A model generated the notes under the pieces. The model was not told the DNA's origin, ran no database searches, and saw nothing but the letters and a program-made list of their open reading frames with translations. The position numbers and the translations under genes were made by a program. A DNA stretch of 64,000 nt. Source: Platynereis dumerilii. Lineage: Eukaryota; Annelida; Polychaeta; Phyllodocida; Nereididae. The stretch spans positions 558,001 through 622,000 of the forward strand of contig JAPTHN010000039.1 of assembly GCA_026936325.1 (NCBI GenBank). The letters are read 5' to 3'. How positions within the stretch are numbered: the stretch's first letter is position 1; the number at the start of each line of letters is the position of its first letter. Positions 49,190 through 60,954 of the stretch are shown here, piece after piece.

Positions 49190-51862
49190 CGCTCATTACC
49201 ATTGCGGGGGGGGGGGACAAAATTCAAAACCTTGGCGGGACCCCCTAAATTTTTTATTTTTGTCATAAAAATGAACAAATTACCATTTAAACGTGTTTAA
49301 AATAGGTTTCCAGCCTGCTACCAGCATTTTCCTCATCATCGCAAATTTATGTAAATGATAAGTCGCGGTTTTAAATAACTTTGTCAATTCTTATCCATGT
49401 GTAAAACCAACATCATATTTGGAATCCTTGCAAAATATCCTTTCAAATGAATACCAACATGAATATATTCTGGTGAGTTTTACCCCTTACAGCTTGTAAA
49501 ATACATTGGAAATAGGTTCACAGCTCTCGCTTGGTCCCTTTTCTGCTGTAAGCAGTGTCAAAAGTACAAAAGGCCATGGAAAAATCTGTATAAGGTCCTC
49601 AGTACACAATTACAAGACTGACATCAATTTGTCCTTTATATCAACTGTTTCCTGATTTTATCCGAGAAGGTTCTGCGAAGACCAAAAAAATTTTTAAAAA
49701 AATAAGACTTTCTTATTAAGTTAAATCCACTAGATTCATTCATGCTATCTGAAATATAACAATTTTTGTATTATCCATGTTCTGTGTGATTATTTTGTTA
49801 TCAGTTGGATGATTTAAAGTCTTTTTGGGAAGTCTTGCACAACTCTTTAGTTTGAGACAGTATACATCGTGCATGTACTCATAATGTCATAACAGTACAT
49901 TTTTCATACACGATTCCATTGGCATCGCCTAGAATCTTGTTTTTTTTGTTGTTGTTTTTATAAAGCATTCAATCCAAAAATAATATCTTGTCTCAATATT
50001 TTGACTTAGGCTTCCCCATTATATCAAATAATTTCCTCCACTTTGAAACATCCATCTTCTCGTATCTTTTTGCAAACCCTTTCCTATTGGTAAAGCCCTC
50101 CAAAAGGTAAATGCATTGTGAGAAATGTGAGGTTGCAGTTCATGCTGTATTCAGTACTATGCTACACATGATCATTAGGTTGGGACTGGTGCCCCAATGT
50201 TTGCGGATCAAACCTGACTTTTTTTTTGCAGGTGAGGTTGGTATATGAGAGTATGTGTGTAAAATTTCAGCTCATTCTATTAATATTTAGAGGTGGCACA
50301 TTTCACTTGAAGTTTATAATAATATGTAAATTCCCATTGGCGAGCCCTGAAAAAATGAGAAAAGAGCATGATTTTCCAAAAATGAGACTTAGAATCAATA
50401 TTTTTCTACCATTCAAAAACCATGGGGGAGGATTTCGGGAGGGCAGTTTAAATCCGGCATAATTTTGCATTTTCCACTTCTCATCTCTGCACAATGTAGT
50501 GCCAAATTTGACGAAAATGACTCGAAAACGCCTAAATTTAGAGATTTTCGCACCTTATAGCGGCCTACCTATATATATTTTAGCAAAATGGAAGTCAGTT
50601 CTGAACTGCCCCCCAAAACCCTCCCCCATGGTTTTTGAATGGTTGAAAAATATTGATTTTATGTCTCATTTTTGGAAAATCATGCTTTTTTCAGAGCTCG
50701 CAAATGGGGATTTACATAATAAACTTCAAGTGAAATATGCTACCACTAAATATTATTAATAGAATGGGCTGAAATTGTACAAACATACTCTCTTATACCA
50801 ACCTCACCTGCAAAAAAAAGTCAGGTTTGATCCGCCTAAGATTTCTAAAATGTGGGGCGCCAGTCCCACCCTAATGATCATCTGGAAGATTCCAAAAAAT
50901 TTGCATAAGCAATGTTTACGGGAGATTATATTCCTTAAGAAACTTTGAGGCTCAGTATCCCATATTTTTGATAGTGGACAGTGGACATTGCTGGTAATAT
51001 TATCAGGATCATAGAACAAAAATGTCAATGAGGTGACATTTATCAAACGTATGAGAAAAGCCTAGTCTAAGCACATCTTCACAAAGGGGTCATCCTGAAA
51101 TGTACCTAACAGTTGTGAGAGCAAAATTGTGTGATTTCGTTGGGACCAAAGATGTATATAGTGATCTTACACAACTCAGGATTAGTTGGAATAAGTAGAA
51201 AGGAGCCAGGCTTTTGAAGTTGAGCCTTTTGAAAATATTAAGTTCATAATTCTGGAAAATCTCAAACTAAATAGTAGACCCGTTACATATTGGTTGATAG
51301 CTCTTTTGGAGATGCTAGTATCATGCCAGTAGAAAGCAGTCAGTGCCAGAGACATTGATTGTGAATTGTTGATAAAAATTATTGTAAACAATAATTGTAC
51401 TTAGTACTTACATGTGTGATATAAGTTTAAGAGGGATAAGTTCGATTCACAATTTAAAACAAGCTAAAATCTTTATTTTAGTCCATGAGTGCTGGTTCGA
51501 AGACCTGAGATGACAAAGATATTTAGAGTAATTTTTTCAATTAACTTTCATTGACAAATACAACCTAAAATATCCACAGTATAGCATTGCTGGTATGCAA
51601 ATGAAAGGTCTTTCTTCACTGAAAAACAAGGTGTAATTATTTTTTGGCTAACTCTAAAATTGACAGAGATACGGAGAACCGCGAATTTGCGCTAATGCTA
51701 AAATCGGTTATACACAAAAATGCTGGTAGCAGGCTGAAAAATCAATTGCCGGAAAAATCCCTTTGGGAATAGTGTTTTCATACAATTTGTCAAAACTTAG
51801 GGGGGTCATATGAGGGTTTTGAAAGAAAAAGTGATTTTGTTCCCCCCTCTACGGCATTGCCC
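49190..51862. mobile_element. TIR element with G/C-run ends, holding a palindrome element
   Basis: The left end (CATTGCGGGGG, then GGACAAAATTCAAAACC) pairs with the inverted right end (GGCAATGCCGTAGAGGGGGG, then AACAAAATC, TTTCAAAACC). Further in, CAGCCTGCTACCAGCATTTT at 49312 and, inverted, near 51720 match over 20 bp. Arms are about 200 bp and diverged. Exact edges and target duplication are unclear. No gene was seen. Confidence 0.6.
50176..50873. mobile_element. Fold-back element, 8-bp duplication (hAT-like MITE)
   Basis: ATGATCAT flanks both sides (50168-50175 and 50874-50881). The ends read TAGG(T/G)TGGGACTGG inward. The two arms (about 50176-50440 and 50610-50873) are inverted copies, sharing CAGGTGAGGTTGGTAT, TTTCACTTGAAGTTTAT and CATTCAAAAACCATGGGGGA. 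Little unique sequence lies between them. Frames inside are mirror images of one another, not genes. Confidence 0.85.
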
Positions 51863-51871
51863 TGTATTCAG

Positions 51872-52110
51872 CGTGACGGAATCACAATTGAAACGGAAGT
51901 GATTATTTGCACTAAATTTTGTCATGCTTATTGCAAGCAAATTCCCCAAGTAAGAAACTTGAAACTTCTTTTTTTTTCAAAGCATATACTTCCAGAATAA
52001 CGAAATTCATCTAGAAATATCGGTTATCAAAGCAAGGATATACCCTAGGTGGCAGCATAAGCAGTGATAAGTACCGTGACGGAATCACATGATGGAATCA
52101 CTTTGCTTCC
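51872..52110. mobile_element. Fragment with GTGACGGAATCAC motifs
   Basis: GTGACGGAATCAC occurs at 51874 and 52076, with ATGGAATCAC at 52091 and GAAACGGAAGTGAT near 51892. A related CACGGAATTCAC lies near 49050, on the other side of the element at 49190. The whole may be an older element E that was split by that insertion. Confidence 0.4.
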
Positions 52111-52159
52111 ACCAGACATTGCATTTAATTACATTGGCAGTAGGGCATGAAAAACTGAA

Positions 52160-54430
52160 AAAAAAAAATGTATGTGGTAATTGGTTTGATCAGACAGAGT
52201 GGTATTTGACCACATGTAATGGCCATGTATAATTGTATATGTAAGTTCTCCGTGGCCCAATGGTCAAAGGTGCTTGTTTGTGCTACTAGTCTGGCTGTGA
52301 GGTTGTGAGTTCGACTCTCACTCCTGGAACTCAATTTGGTCCGAGCCCATGGGACATTAAATGGAGGAGGGTTGTATCCAGTGTTCTGTGACCAAATTGC
52401 TGCCTCAGACTGTCTCCCTTTCCAACATGAACATCTGTCAGACCGACTTTGACAAGTTGTTTTCATCTTGATTGTTATGTCTTAAAAGCAGTGACTGAAG
52501 GTAATTCTGCAATTTTATGAGCGCTCGAGTGAGACTGATTTCTCTTTGATGGTTCAGCCTGTTCTGCTCCTGGGAAGCTACATCCTAACTGATGTTTCTG
52601 TTGTTGTCATCACCACTTTTCTCCCAAAGTAATCTCATTGAGTTGGGTCTCTGTGGAAATGAGGGAATTGCTGCCAAGCATCAGATGTCACTAATTCCAT
52701 TGGAACAATCCAGTTGTCAATAGGCAGCTGTTGTACTTTGCTCCCTAACTCCCCCTATGGAACCAGTTCGATAAGCAGTTGTGCCAGTTCGATAAGCAGT
52801 TGTGCTTTCCTGGTTTCCTGAACTTCGTTTGAAATAAATTTATCAATCAATCAACAAAATGCTGACAACAAGTCTTGAGGTACATAGACTAGGTGGATCA
52901 ATTGATTTGTTTACCGATATTGTGTACCAGCACCATGTCGAAAATGTATGTAAATAATGAAAATGATACTTTGACATAATTATCATGTTTATATATTTAC
53001 TTTTTTGACGAAAAATCCAAGTTGTGTGTAACCGAAAGTGCATTACCACCAGAAAAGTAGGCATTGGCATCTGAAGAGAATTGCGTGTAGTTGGTGATGT
53101 ATTGCACAGTACTGCCGCATGAATCATTCAGTACCTTCCTGGTCACAGAAAACTCCTTCTTGTCTCTACCTTAAATCTCTACCATAGACTGTGCCTTTGG
53201 TCTGACTGGAGATACGGAATTACAAATTTATTACATATGCTCAATATACATTTTAAAAAGGAAACAAGATTGCCTACCCTCATTTTTGCTTTGACATTAC
53301 TTAAGTTCACCACTAAGAAAATAAATGGGCGATAATAAAACTTTCTGCTACCGAAAATGGTCATGGAATTATTTGTTTTCAAAATTTTTCGAATTTTTTT
53401 TCTGATTTATTGGTGGTATTGAGTATCGTGACCATTGATCGTGGTAAGACAGCGAAAAGCCTTACTTCCTGTCTATTAACCAATCAGAGGGAGGTATTTC
53501 AGCAGGAAGCAGTTAGGAGTCAGACGAAAAAAATGCCACACGGTGTTGCAACGGCCGAAATGGAACCATTAACTTTCCATGGTGTTCACTGGTCAAGATC
53601 AAAGTTTATTATAGCCTGAGATGGTAATATATGTATCTGATTGTATTCAAAATGTTTACACCCAGAGATAAAATGCATTCCGTCTCAACTGGCCTTGACA
53701 AATTGTTAGGGAAAAGGCTATCTCTACTGTTTTATGTGTTGCCAAGTGCATGCAATCTGTTGCAACCCTATGACCACAGCTGGCACAAATCTTGTTTCTC
53801 TTTGAATTCTCCAGCCATGCAGCAACTCTCCACTAACTTGGTGCACTGAAGAAGGTCTAGGGAAGATATGTTGGCCTAATTGCATTACTACTCAACATAC
53901 ATATCAGAAAAGCAAGCGATGAATGGTAGATGAATGGTTGAGTGGAAAAGGGGTCCTATGTAGACCACAAAGAACCCATTCTTAGGAAGTTCATTGATGT
54001 GGAAGACTGAAATGAAGCTCTAATTTAGTGCAACCATTGTTACACAGCACTCAGTAATGAAGAAGTACCATAGTTTAATCTTGGCATGCTCTAAAGGAGG
54101 ATGTTTTTAGATTGATATGAGTGCTCTGCAAGTGATGCATGTCCTACTTCGAGGCTTCTGCAGGCCTCTCTTTTGTATATTGTATGTTTTCTTTTAAGGT
54201 AGAGGATAGATATGGTTTCCCCATAATTTTGTTGCAGAGGAAAAGAGAATTAGCTGGTTAATCAATGGTTATATATTCAAACCCTATCAATTATGTTAGC
54301 ATGCTGCGCTATCATATGTGGCAATATTTAGCCTTATACTGATCCTGTTCCCAACGCGGCTTATTTGTGGCTAGTCTATGCTGTGCGACTATCTTGTGAT
54401 TTGTAAAATTTAGTAAACTCCTACATTGAC
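52160..54430 (+). repeat. D1: duplicated block, first copy
   Basis: 52395-52760 matches 56995-57350 almost base for base (GTTTTCATCTTGATTGTTAT, CTGATGTTTCTGTTGTTGTC). Matches continue at 52850-53220, 53640-54100 and 54270-54410 against 57355-57760, 57895-58330 and 58530-58700. 52160-52240 resembles 56040-56110. A 21-bp tandem duplication at about 52764-52805 is absent from D2. No coding frame is conserved between D1 and D2. Confidence 0.75.
52246..52392 (+). mobile_element. 5' part of the tRNA-derived SINE
   Basis: A box TGGCCCAATGG, B-box region GAGTTCGACTCTC, body up to GTATCCAGTGTTCTGTG. It then stops abruptly where the close D1/D2 identity begins, and has no (AAAC)n tail. Confidence 0.85.
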
Positions 54431-54539
54431 TCGTACCAGCGGATGTAAGATTCATCAGTCTGGCTATTTTTATTAGACTTCTAAGCTGTAACTTGTTAAA
54501 TGTACTTGTCGAGAGATTAGACAGTAAAGTTAGCTCTTT

Positions 54540-55950
54540 CCTGAAAAACATTCACCCCGCCTTCAAGTTATCTATAAATATAACAAAAGCAATGCATCGA
54601 CATTAACAGACATTCATAATTGCAACAGTAAAATAAAGATGGACAAGTGGGGGCAAAAGGTTTGCACAAACTTTTGAATAGGTCTACTGCCTTTTACCAC
54701 CGGCAATCCCCCAGCATTATAGGACTGGGCAAGCACACACAGTAGAGGACCTGCAGTTTTGGCTAGATCCTTATTTCGCTTCTGTCTGAGACAAACCATT
54801 GTTCCTCCAGGCATGCAATAAAAGTAGTGAGGCAAGCCACTGACAAAAGTATTTCAGGAGCCGCCAGGAGCTGCAGGGAATATTAATAAAGGTTACGTCA
54901 ATAGCAACTTGTAGCTGGCTGCTTTTTTGTTATCCTAACCATTGTCTTCACAGTTTCTCAGGCCTCAGTTATTTAAGCTTTTTGTTCCCTTGCCCTTTTA
55001 ATGTTTTATCTTAAATATACAGAATTATTCAAGCACAAGCAAATTTTTCCCATGTGTTATTTATGTAAGAAATTTGATGGGTAAAATGTCACCATAATGA
55101 CATGCTAGGGCTTCAAAAAACGGACTCTTCTACATTGCATTATCACGATTCTTGTTTCTATTGAAGCGCAAAGGAGGATGAAAAAACCAGGACCATTACA
55201 CAGTAAACCAAAATCAGTTACGCCAAATTGCTGAAGAGAATTAAAAAATTTGCCATGATCAGCAGCTGTGAAGATTGAAAAGCAGATCCATGTCTGGGAC
55301 AATGTTTAAGGAAGAAAACAATAAGCAATAAAGTACCTTCAGGTAATGAGGGTCTAATAGGCGACAGCTTCCACACAGCCACTAAGAAAAATAATTGGAC
55401 GAGGTTGCCAGGACTGACAGAGTGGAATGAAGCTCCATGTGTTGAGTAGCTATAGGCAAACGATGCATAATGAAAGTTGCTGTGATTACTGCAACAGTCT
55501 GCCAAAAAAAAACTTTTCTCAACTTTTCTCAGACTTATGAGCAAGATGGATTGATACATCTCTCTCCATTTGCTGTTCCAACTTCTTCTAAGATTGTAGA
55601 TACATGGATGGCAGTTTTGAAACATATATTATATGATTATACAGTACTATCCAATGTGTTTTCCCAGCAAATGCTCGCACTTGCACACTCCTAACATTTT
55701 CATGCTCTTCCATGTCTTAGCACTTCAAGGCCCACCCCTACACTCACTTGTCACTGAAATGGTAACAGTTAATTTCTCTAGATACATAAAATATTTTATA
55801 CAAAATTGGTTTTGAGAGGAACATAGAAATGACATTCCAATAATGAAATGTGTTTTGAATTAAATCTGCATATATAAGCTTATTTAAAGTGATTCACTGA
55901 ACATTAGAGTTCTGGAAAGTGCATACATGGTTGAGGGTAAGACACACACT
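54540..55950 (+). repeat. S3: third copy of the S repeat, right half only
   Basis: It aligns with S1 from 43960 to about 45230. It includes GGACTGGGCAAGCA, the core repeat at 54770-54930, and GGAATGAAGCTCCATGTGTT. It is more diverged than S1 against S2. It directly follows D1. Confidence 0.75.
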
Positions 55951-56990
55951 CTGACACTTATGATTACATTCTAACTCTTACAGCACAGGGTGACAAGGCA
56001 TCTAATTACAAATTAACTGTTAGGAATGAAAGAAATGCATGTAAGTTGTAATTGGTTTGACCAGACACTATGGTATTCGATTAAATGCATATGTATATTT
56101 GCAACTGCCTGCGTTCATAGACATACACAGTTAAAAGAGTTCACCAATTTACTTTCTGAAAACCTTTTCCATCCATTTGCCTGAGAACATGCCTTGTCCG
56201 CGACTTAATTGTAAGTCTCCTGACAGATCATCTGGATACAGAATCACAACAGAATTTGATCACTGCTTGCTTTTCTTCTCAATGAATATTGTTGCGTTAG
56301 GTTTCTATGAAAATCAGACAATTCGTGTTAGTGTCTAATCGCTTGTAGTATCGTTCCGCTATAATCCAGTTGGAAATAATGCAACATTTGCAAGCTCCCA
56401 TTGTGAGAATGCGGTTTTTGAAATTTTATACATTATTTGCTGTGGGATCACAAAAATAAAGGGCAAACAGAATTAGTTCTAAACTGTGATAAGCTGAAGT
56501 AGACTATTTTTGATTTCTCTGTAAACATGTTTACGTTATACAACATGTTTTACAGTCTTGGGTGGGAGATGCATGTCATAAACAGCGGGAACAGGCCTTA
56601 CCAGGTTTTACAAGGTTGTGTTCCTACAGTCATTAATTAAGTATCTTGATACGGCAGAAATTTTTTTCCCTGGCGATTATGAGCTGTAATCACTCAAAAT
56701 TCTGACAACGGGCGCTCGTCTAATCTGTGATATCACCCTTAACAATACACACACTTTTTCCAGCATAACTGTGATTGTCTGAAGCTAGTCCATCTACTTT
56801 TGGGACTAAAGTCATTTTTCAGATTACACAGATTTACAACAGTCAATACCTTAGGAAAAAAAAAACAGCTCTATCCATCCCATTTGTCAACAAAGATATT
56901 AGGAAGAAAACGTTAAATCCAGGATAATTTGGGTGGCACCTGTGCAGTTAAAATAACAGATTGGAAGAGGGTCCCCACTCCCCAAATCAC
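55951..56990. other. Gene-free spacer between S3 and D2
   Basis: Apart from a short match to the start of D1 at 56040-56110, nothing recognisable was seen. Confidence 0.4.
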
Positions 56991-58730
56991 TACTCCAGAC
57001 TCAGACTGTCTCCCTTTCCACCATGACCATCTATCAGACTGACTTTGACAAGTTGTTTTCATCTTGATTGTTATGTCTTAAAAGCAGTGACTGAAGGTAA
57101 TTCTGCAATTTTATGAGCGCTTGAGTGAGGCTGATTTCTCTTTGATGGTTCAGCTTGTTCTGCTCCTGGGAAGCTACATCCTAACTGATGTTTCTGTTGT
57201 TGTCATCACCACTTTTTCTCCCAAAGTAATCTCATTGAGTTGGGTCTCTGTGGAAATGAGGGAATTGCTGCCAAGCATCAGATGTCACTAATTCCATTGG
57301 AACAATCCAGTTGTCAATAGGTGGTTGTTGTACTCTGCTCCCTATGGAACCAGACCGCTGACTACAAGTCTTGAGGTACTAGTTTGATCAATCTCATTTT
57401 GTTTTAGAAATTGTATTCCAACACCATGTCGAAAATGTAGGTAAATAATAATGAAAATGAAAGTTCGACATAATTAACATGTTTTATATAGTAAGACTTT
57501 TATTTTTGTGAGAAGAAAACACAAGTAAATTTAAGTTTCACACAAAAGTGCATTACCACAAGAAAAGAAGGCACTGGCATCAGAAGAGATTTACGCGTAG
57601 TTGATGATGTATGCACAGTTGCACACTTATTGCACAGTACTGTTGCATGAATTATTTGAGGCTTGCATGGTCACAGAAGACTCCTTCTTGTCTCTACCTT
57701 AAACCTCAACCAATGACTCTGCATTTGGTCTGACTGGAGATACAGAATTAACAATTTATTACATATTTGCTCATTATACATCAAAGGAAAGAAGATTGCC
57801 TGCCTCATTTTTGATTTGTGTGACACTACCGAAGTTCATTGATTGAGATCTAGGGTTGATAATAGGCTGATATTATAAGATACATATACAATATTGTATT
57901 CAAAGTGTTTACACCCAGAGATAAAATGCATTCCCTCTCAACTGGCCTTGACAAATTGTTAGGTTTACCTGGGAAAATACTATCTCTACTGTTTCATGTG
58001 TTGCCAAGTGCATGCAATCTGTTGCAACCCTATGACCACAGCTGACACAAATCTTATTTCTCTTTGAATTCAATTCTCCAGCCAAGCAGCAATAATTATT
58101 CTCCACTAACTTGGTGCCACTGAATAAGATCTAGAGTAAGAAATGTTGGCCTAACCGCATTACTACTTGATATATTTATCAGAAAAGCAGGCGATGAATG
58201 GTAGATGAATGGCTACGTGGAAGAGGGGGTCCTTTGTAAACCACGAAGAACCCAATTTTAGGAAGTCATTGATGTGGAAGACTGGGATGGAGCCTTTCTA
58301 TTTTAGTGCCTCCGTTGTTCCCCAGCAGCTCAGTAATGAAGAAGTTCCACAGTTTCATATCTGCGTATGATTGGTATTTGTACTCTGCAAGTGATGCTTG
58401 TTTTGCTAATATGTTTTTTTTTTTTAAGATAGAGAATATATTTATCATGATTAGCTTGTGTACATTTTGGAAAGCTTGAACCTCATCCCATTGGTTTGTT
58501 GCTGAGGAGAAGAGGCTTATCTGGGCAATCAGTGGTTATACAGAAAATATCTCAAATCCTATCTATCAGAGTGGCACTTTTTTCATGTATGGCACTCTAG
58601 CAGACTCCATATTTAGTTTTATACTGATTCTGGGCCGAAACAGAGGGGTCGTCCATGGTTTAGTCTATTATGTGCTGTGCAAGAACTTTGTGATTTGTAA
58701 AATTAAGCTATCTCTGACATTGTCTCATTT
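56991..58730 (+). repeat. D2: duplicated block, second copy
   Basis: Counterpart of D1 in the same orientation, without the internal 21-bp duplication and without the SINE. The order D then S is kept: D1-S3 and D2-S4. Confidence 0.75.
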
Positions 58731-59409
58731 TATGCCTAATATCTTCTTGAGATACACTATAATGTCATTAAGTTATTTGTGGTGTGACACATATATCTAT
58801 ACAGTACCAAAGCACTATGTACTTTTCATGCACATTTGATAAAATGGTGATCTTGTTACCCATCTTCATGAAGTATGTATGAAGTTAGTTTTGGCACATT
58901 TATCTGCCTTCCCACACATCATGAATAAATGCTAATTCGACCAATTGACTGCAGTCTTGGTTAAGCTTAGCGTCTCTGGAATTCAGTCCTCAGATTCTCA
59001 TGACGTACACTTGGAATACTAAGTTCCCAATATGTTTTCAATCAGTCACATTCATAAACATGCTTGGAATTTCTTCATTCTTTCGCACACATTGAACTCA
59101 AGAATCAACAAAAAGGCAATGAGTGAAAGATTGAAGTATCTGTATGATATTTCATTTGTTATCCAGGACTGTTTGGATGGGTAAGACGAGGGTATGAAGT
59201 CAGTCTGTGATAAATTAGAAAGAAGTCCTTTAAACACTTTAGTTTAGCTTGGTTATCACAGGTGTCAAAATGAGGACAATGAAAAACAACCCCTCAGATA
59301 CAGTTTTCAAACAGTAAATTGTAAACCATGTAATTATAACAGTAGGCCTAATAAAGCTGTAATTAACCTCAACAGTTTTACTCTCAAGGGAATTTGAGGA
59401 TATAACTTC

Positions 59410-60388
59410 ATGACAAAAATGTTGAATCCATTGGAATTTCTAACAGTGTACCCTACACTTGCTGGGCCGACAAGAAGCACTGACATATTCATACACCTAC
59501 AATGGCATATTTTGTATTGTTTTTGGTTTTACTCTAATTATTTTGGGGTACTAGGCCCTTTTTCTCGATGGACCAAATGCCTCAGTTACTGGACAACCGA
59601 AAAGAACTGCATGCACCTCAACAATCAAGTAGTTTGCACAGGAGTTGACACCTGTTTCATGATTCACAAATCAACAAGGACAGTCCTAACATTCATCCGT
59701 CTGGTTATGTTTTTAAGATCTTCTTACTTAGACCATACTCAGTGGCTTTCGGATAAAGCAATTTCAAGAGTTAGTGGACAGTTGCTGGATGGCTGCATGC
59801 ATCAAAGCCAGATTCCCAGCAGTGGTAATTCGTCCAAACAGATTGAATGCATGTGTCTTGTCAGCACACAAAGAGAAACTGTAGCTGTTCCCCCTGACAA
59901 CTTAACAACTTTTGATGGCTGTTTTGTGATTAGTTAAATTCATCATTACTCTAAACATTATTAGGTTCGACAAGGGTGTGAGGTTTATTTACTGTGATCT
60001 CTCATAGTCATGCTGTGGAATGACAACCTTGATCTCCATCCCTGATACTGGCCTGACAGGTCTGAGCTGCCTGACATCCAGCCATGTGAGAAGTATGACA
60101 CAAGAAACATCTAAAGCAAATTTGTATGGAAGATCTTGTTACCCAACGAACAGGCCACAGAAGTAATTTGGTACAATACTGATATGGCGAGTCTCAGATT
60201 GCATTGTCTGGTAGAACTCTATGAGGTCCATGCTTTGCAAACTATGCGATGTTTTTAGGTGTATCTATCTTACAGTATAGCAAATTACATATCCATAAAT
60301 TCCAGTCTTCAAAGTTATGTAACTTATTTCTTTTGATTTCCAACCAGTCATTTTAAGAGTTATAAGAGTTACATAAGGCCAACATAAT
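59410..60388 (+). repeat. S4: fourth copy of the S repeat, left part
   Basis: 59740-60300 aligns with S2 at 46160-46690 (GTGGCTTTC(C/G)GATAAAGCA, TTTGTATGGAAGATCTTGTT). A 175-codon plus-strand frame (59410-59937) crosses this repeat. The same stretch in S1 and S2 is not open, and no known domain is visible, so it is left as repeat. Confidence 0.75.
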
Positions 60389-60617
60389 CATAGGCATACG
60401 GCGCCCGCGATTTGGGGGGGGGGGGGGAAATGACATTTGCGCGAATTTTAAGATCTAGATTTATCACCATTTCATATAAAATTGCCAGGAAATCATTAAT
60501 TTTCAATAGTGATTATTTAATAATCTGCCCAAACTTTTTAACCTTTTAGCCCGAATCTTACTGTTTCCCAAACTTTTGAGGGAGCGACCGCCCCCCCCCC
60601 TCCGATATGCCTATATG
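60389..60617. mobile_element. 229-bp MITE with G-run/C-run arms
   Basis: CATAGGCATACGG on the left and, inverted, CATATAGGCATATCGG on the right. Flanks AACATAAT and AACATATT look like an 8-bp duplication with one change. A G run near 60413 faces a C run near 60590. S1 near 43898 shows the uninterrupted site. Confidence 0.7.
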
Positions 60618-60954
60618 AACATATTTTACTTACAGGGTGTGGCAAAAAAATTTGCACCACTTTAACATCTCTAGCAGATCGAACTAAAGTTTGAACACTG
60701 GCTATTCTCAATAATGTACAGCCTCTGCAAAATCTTGCTTGCCCATGCCGAAAGAGGCTACAATACTAAATGGTGACTGCTGGCCTACTGATTATTTATG
60801 AATGCAATGAATTTTACATCATAAGGCGGTTTAAAGAAAGAGGACAACTCCAGTGAATATTTGGCATAATAAGACCAGTTTCTGTGGTAGGTGATGATTT
60901 TTGCAATGTTTTCTGCTTGCTGATAACAGAATGATTCATCATCATTTCCATATA

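Noticed and set aside
59410-59937. The longest plus-strand frame in the window (175 codons)
   Set aside because: It runs through the S repeat. S1 and S2 do not keep it open and no domain is visible.
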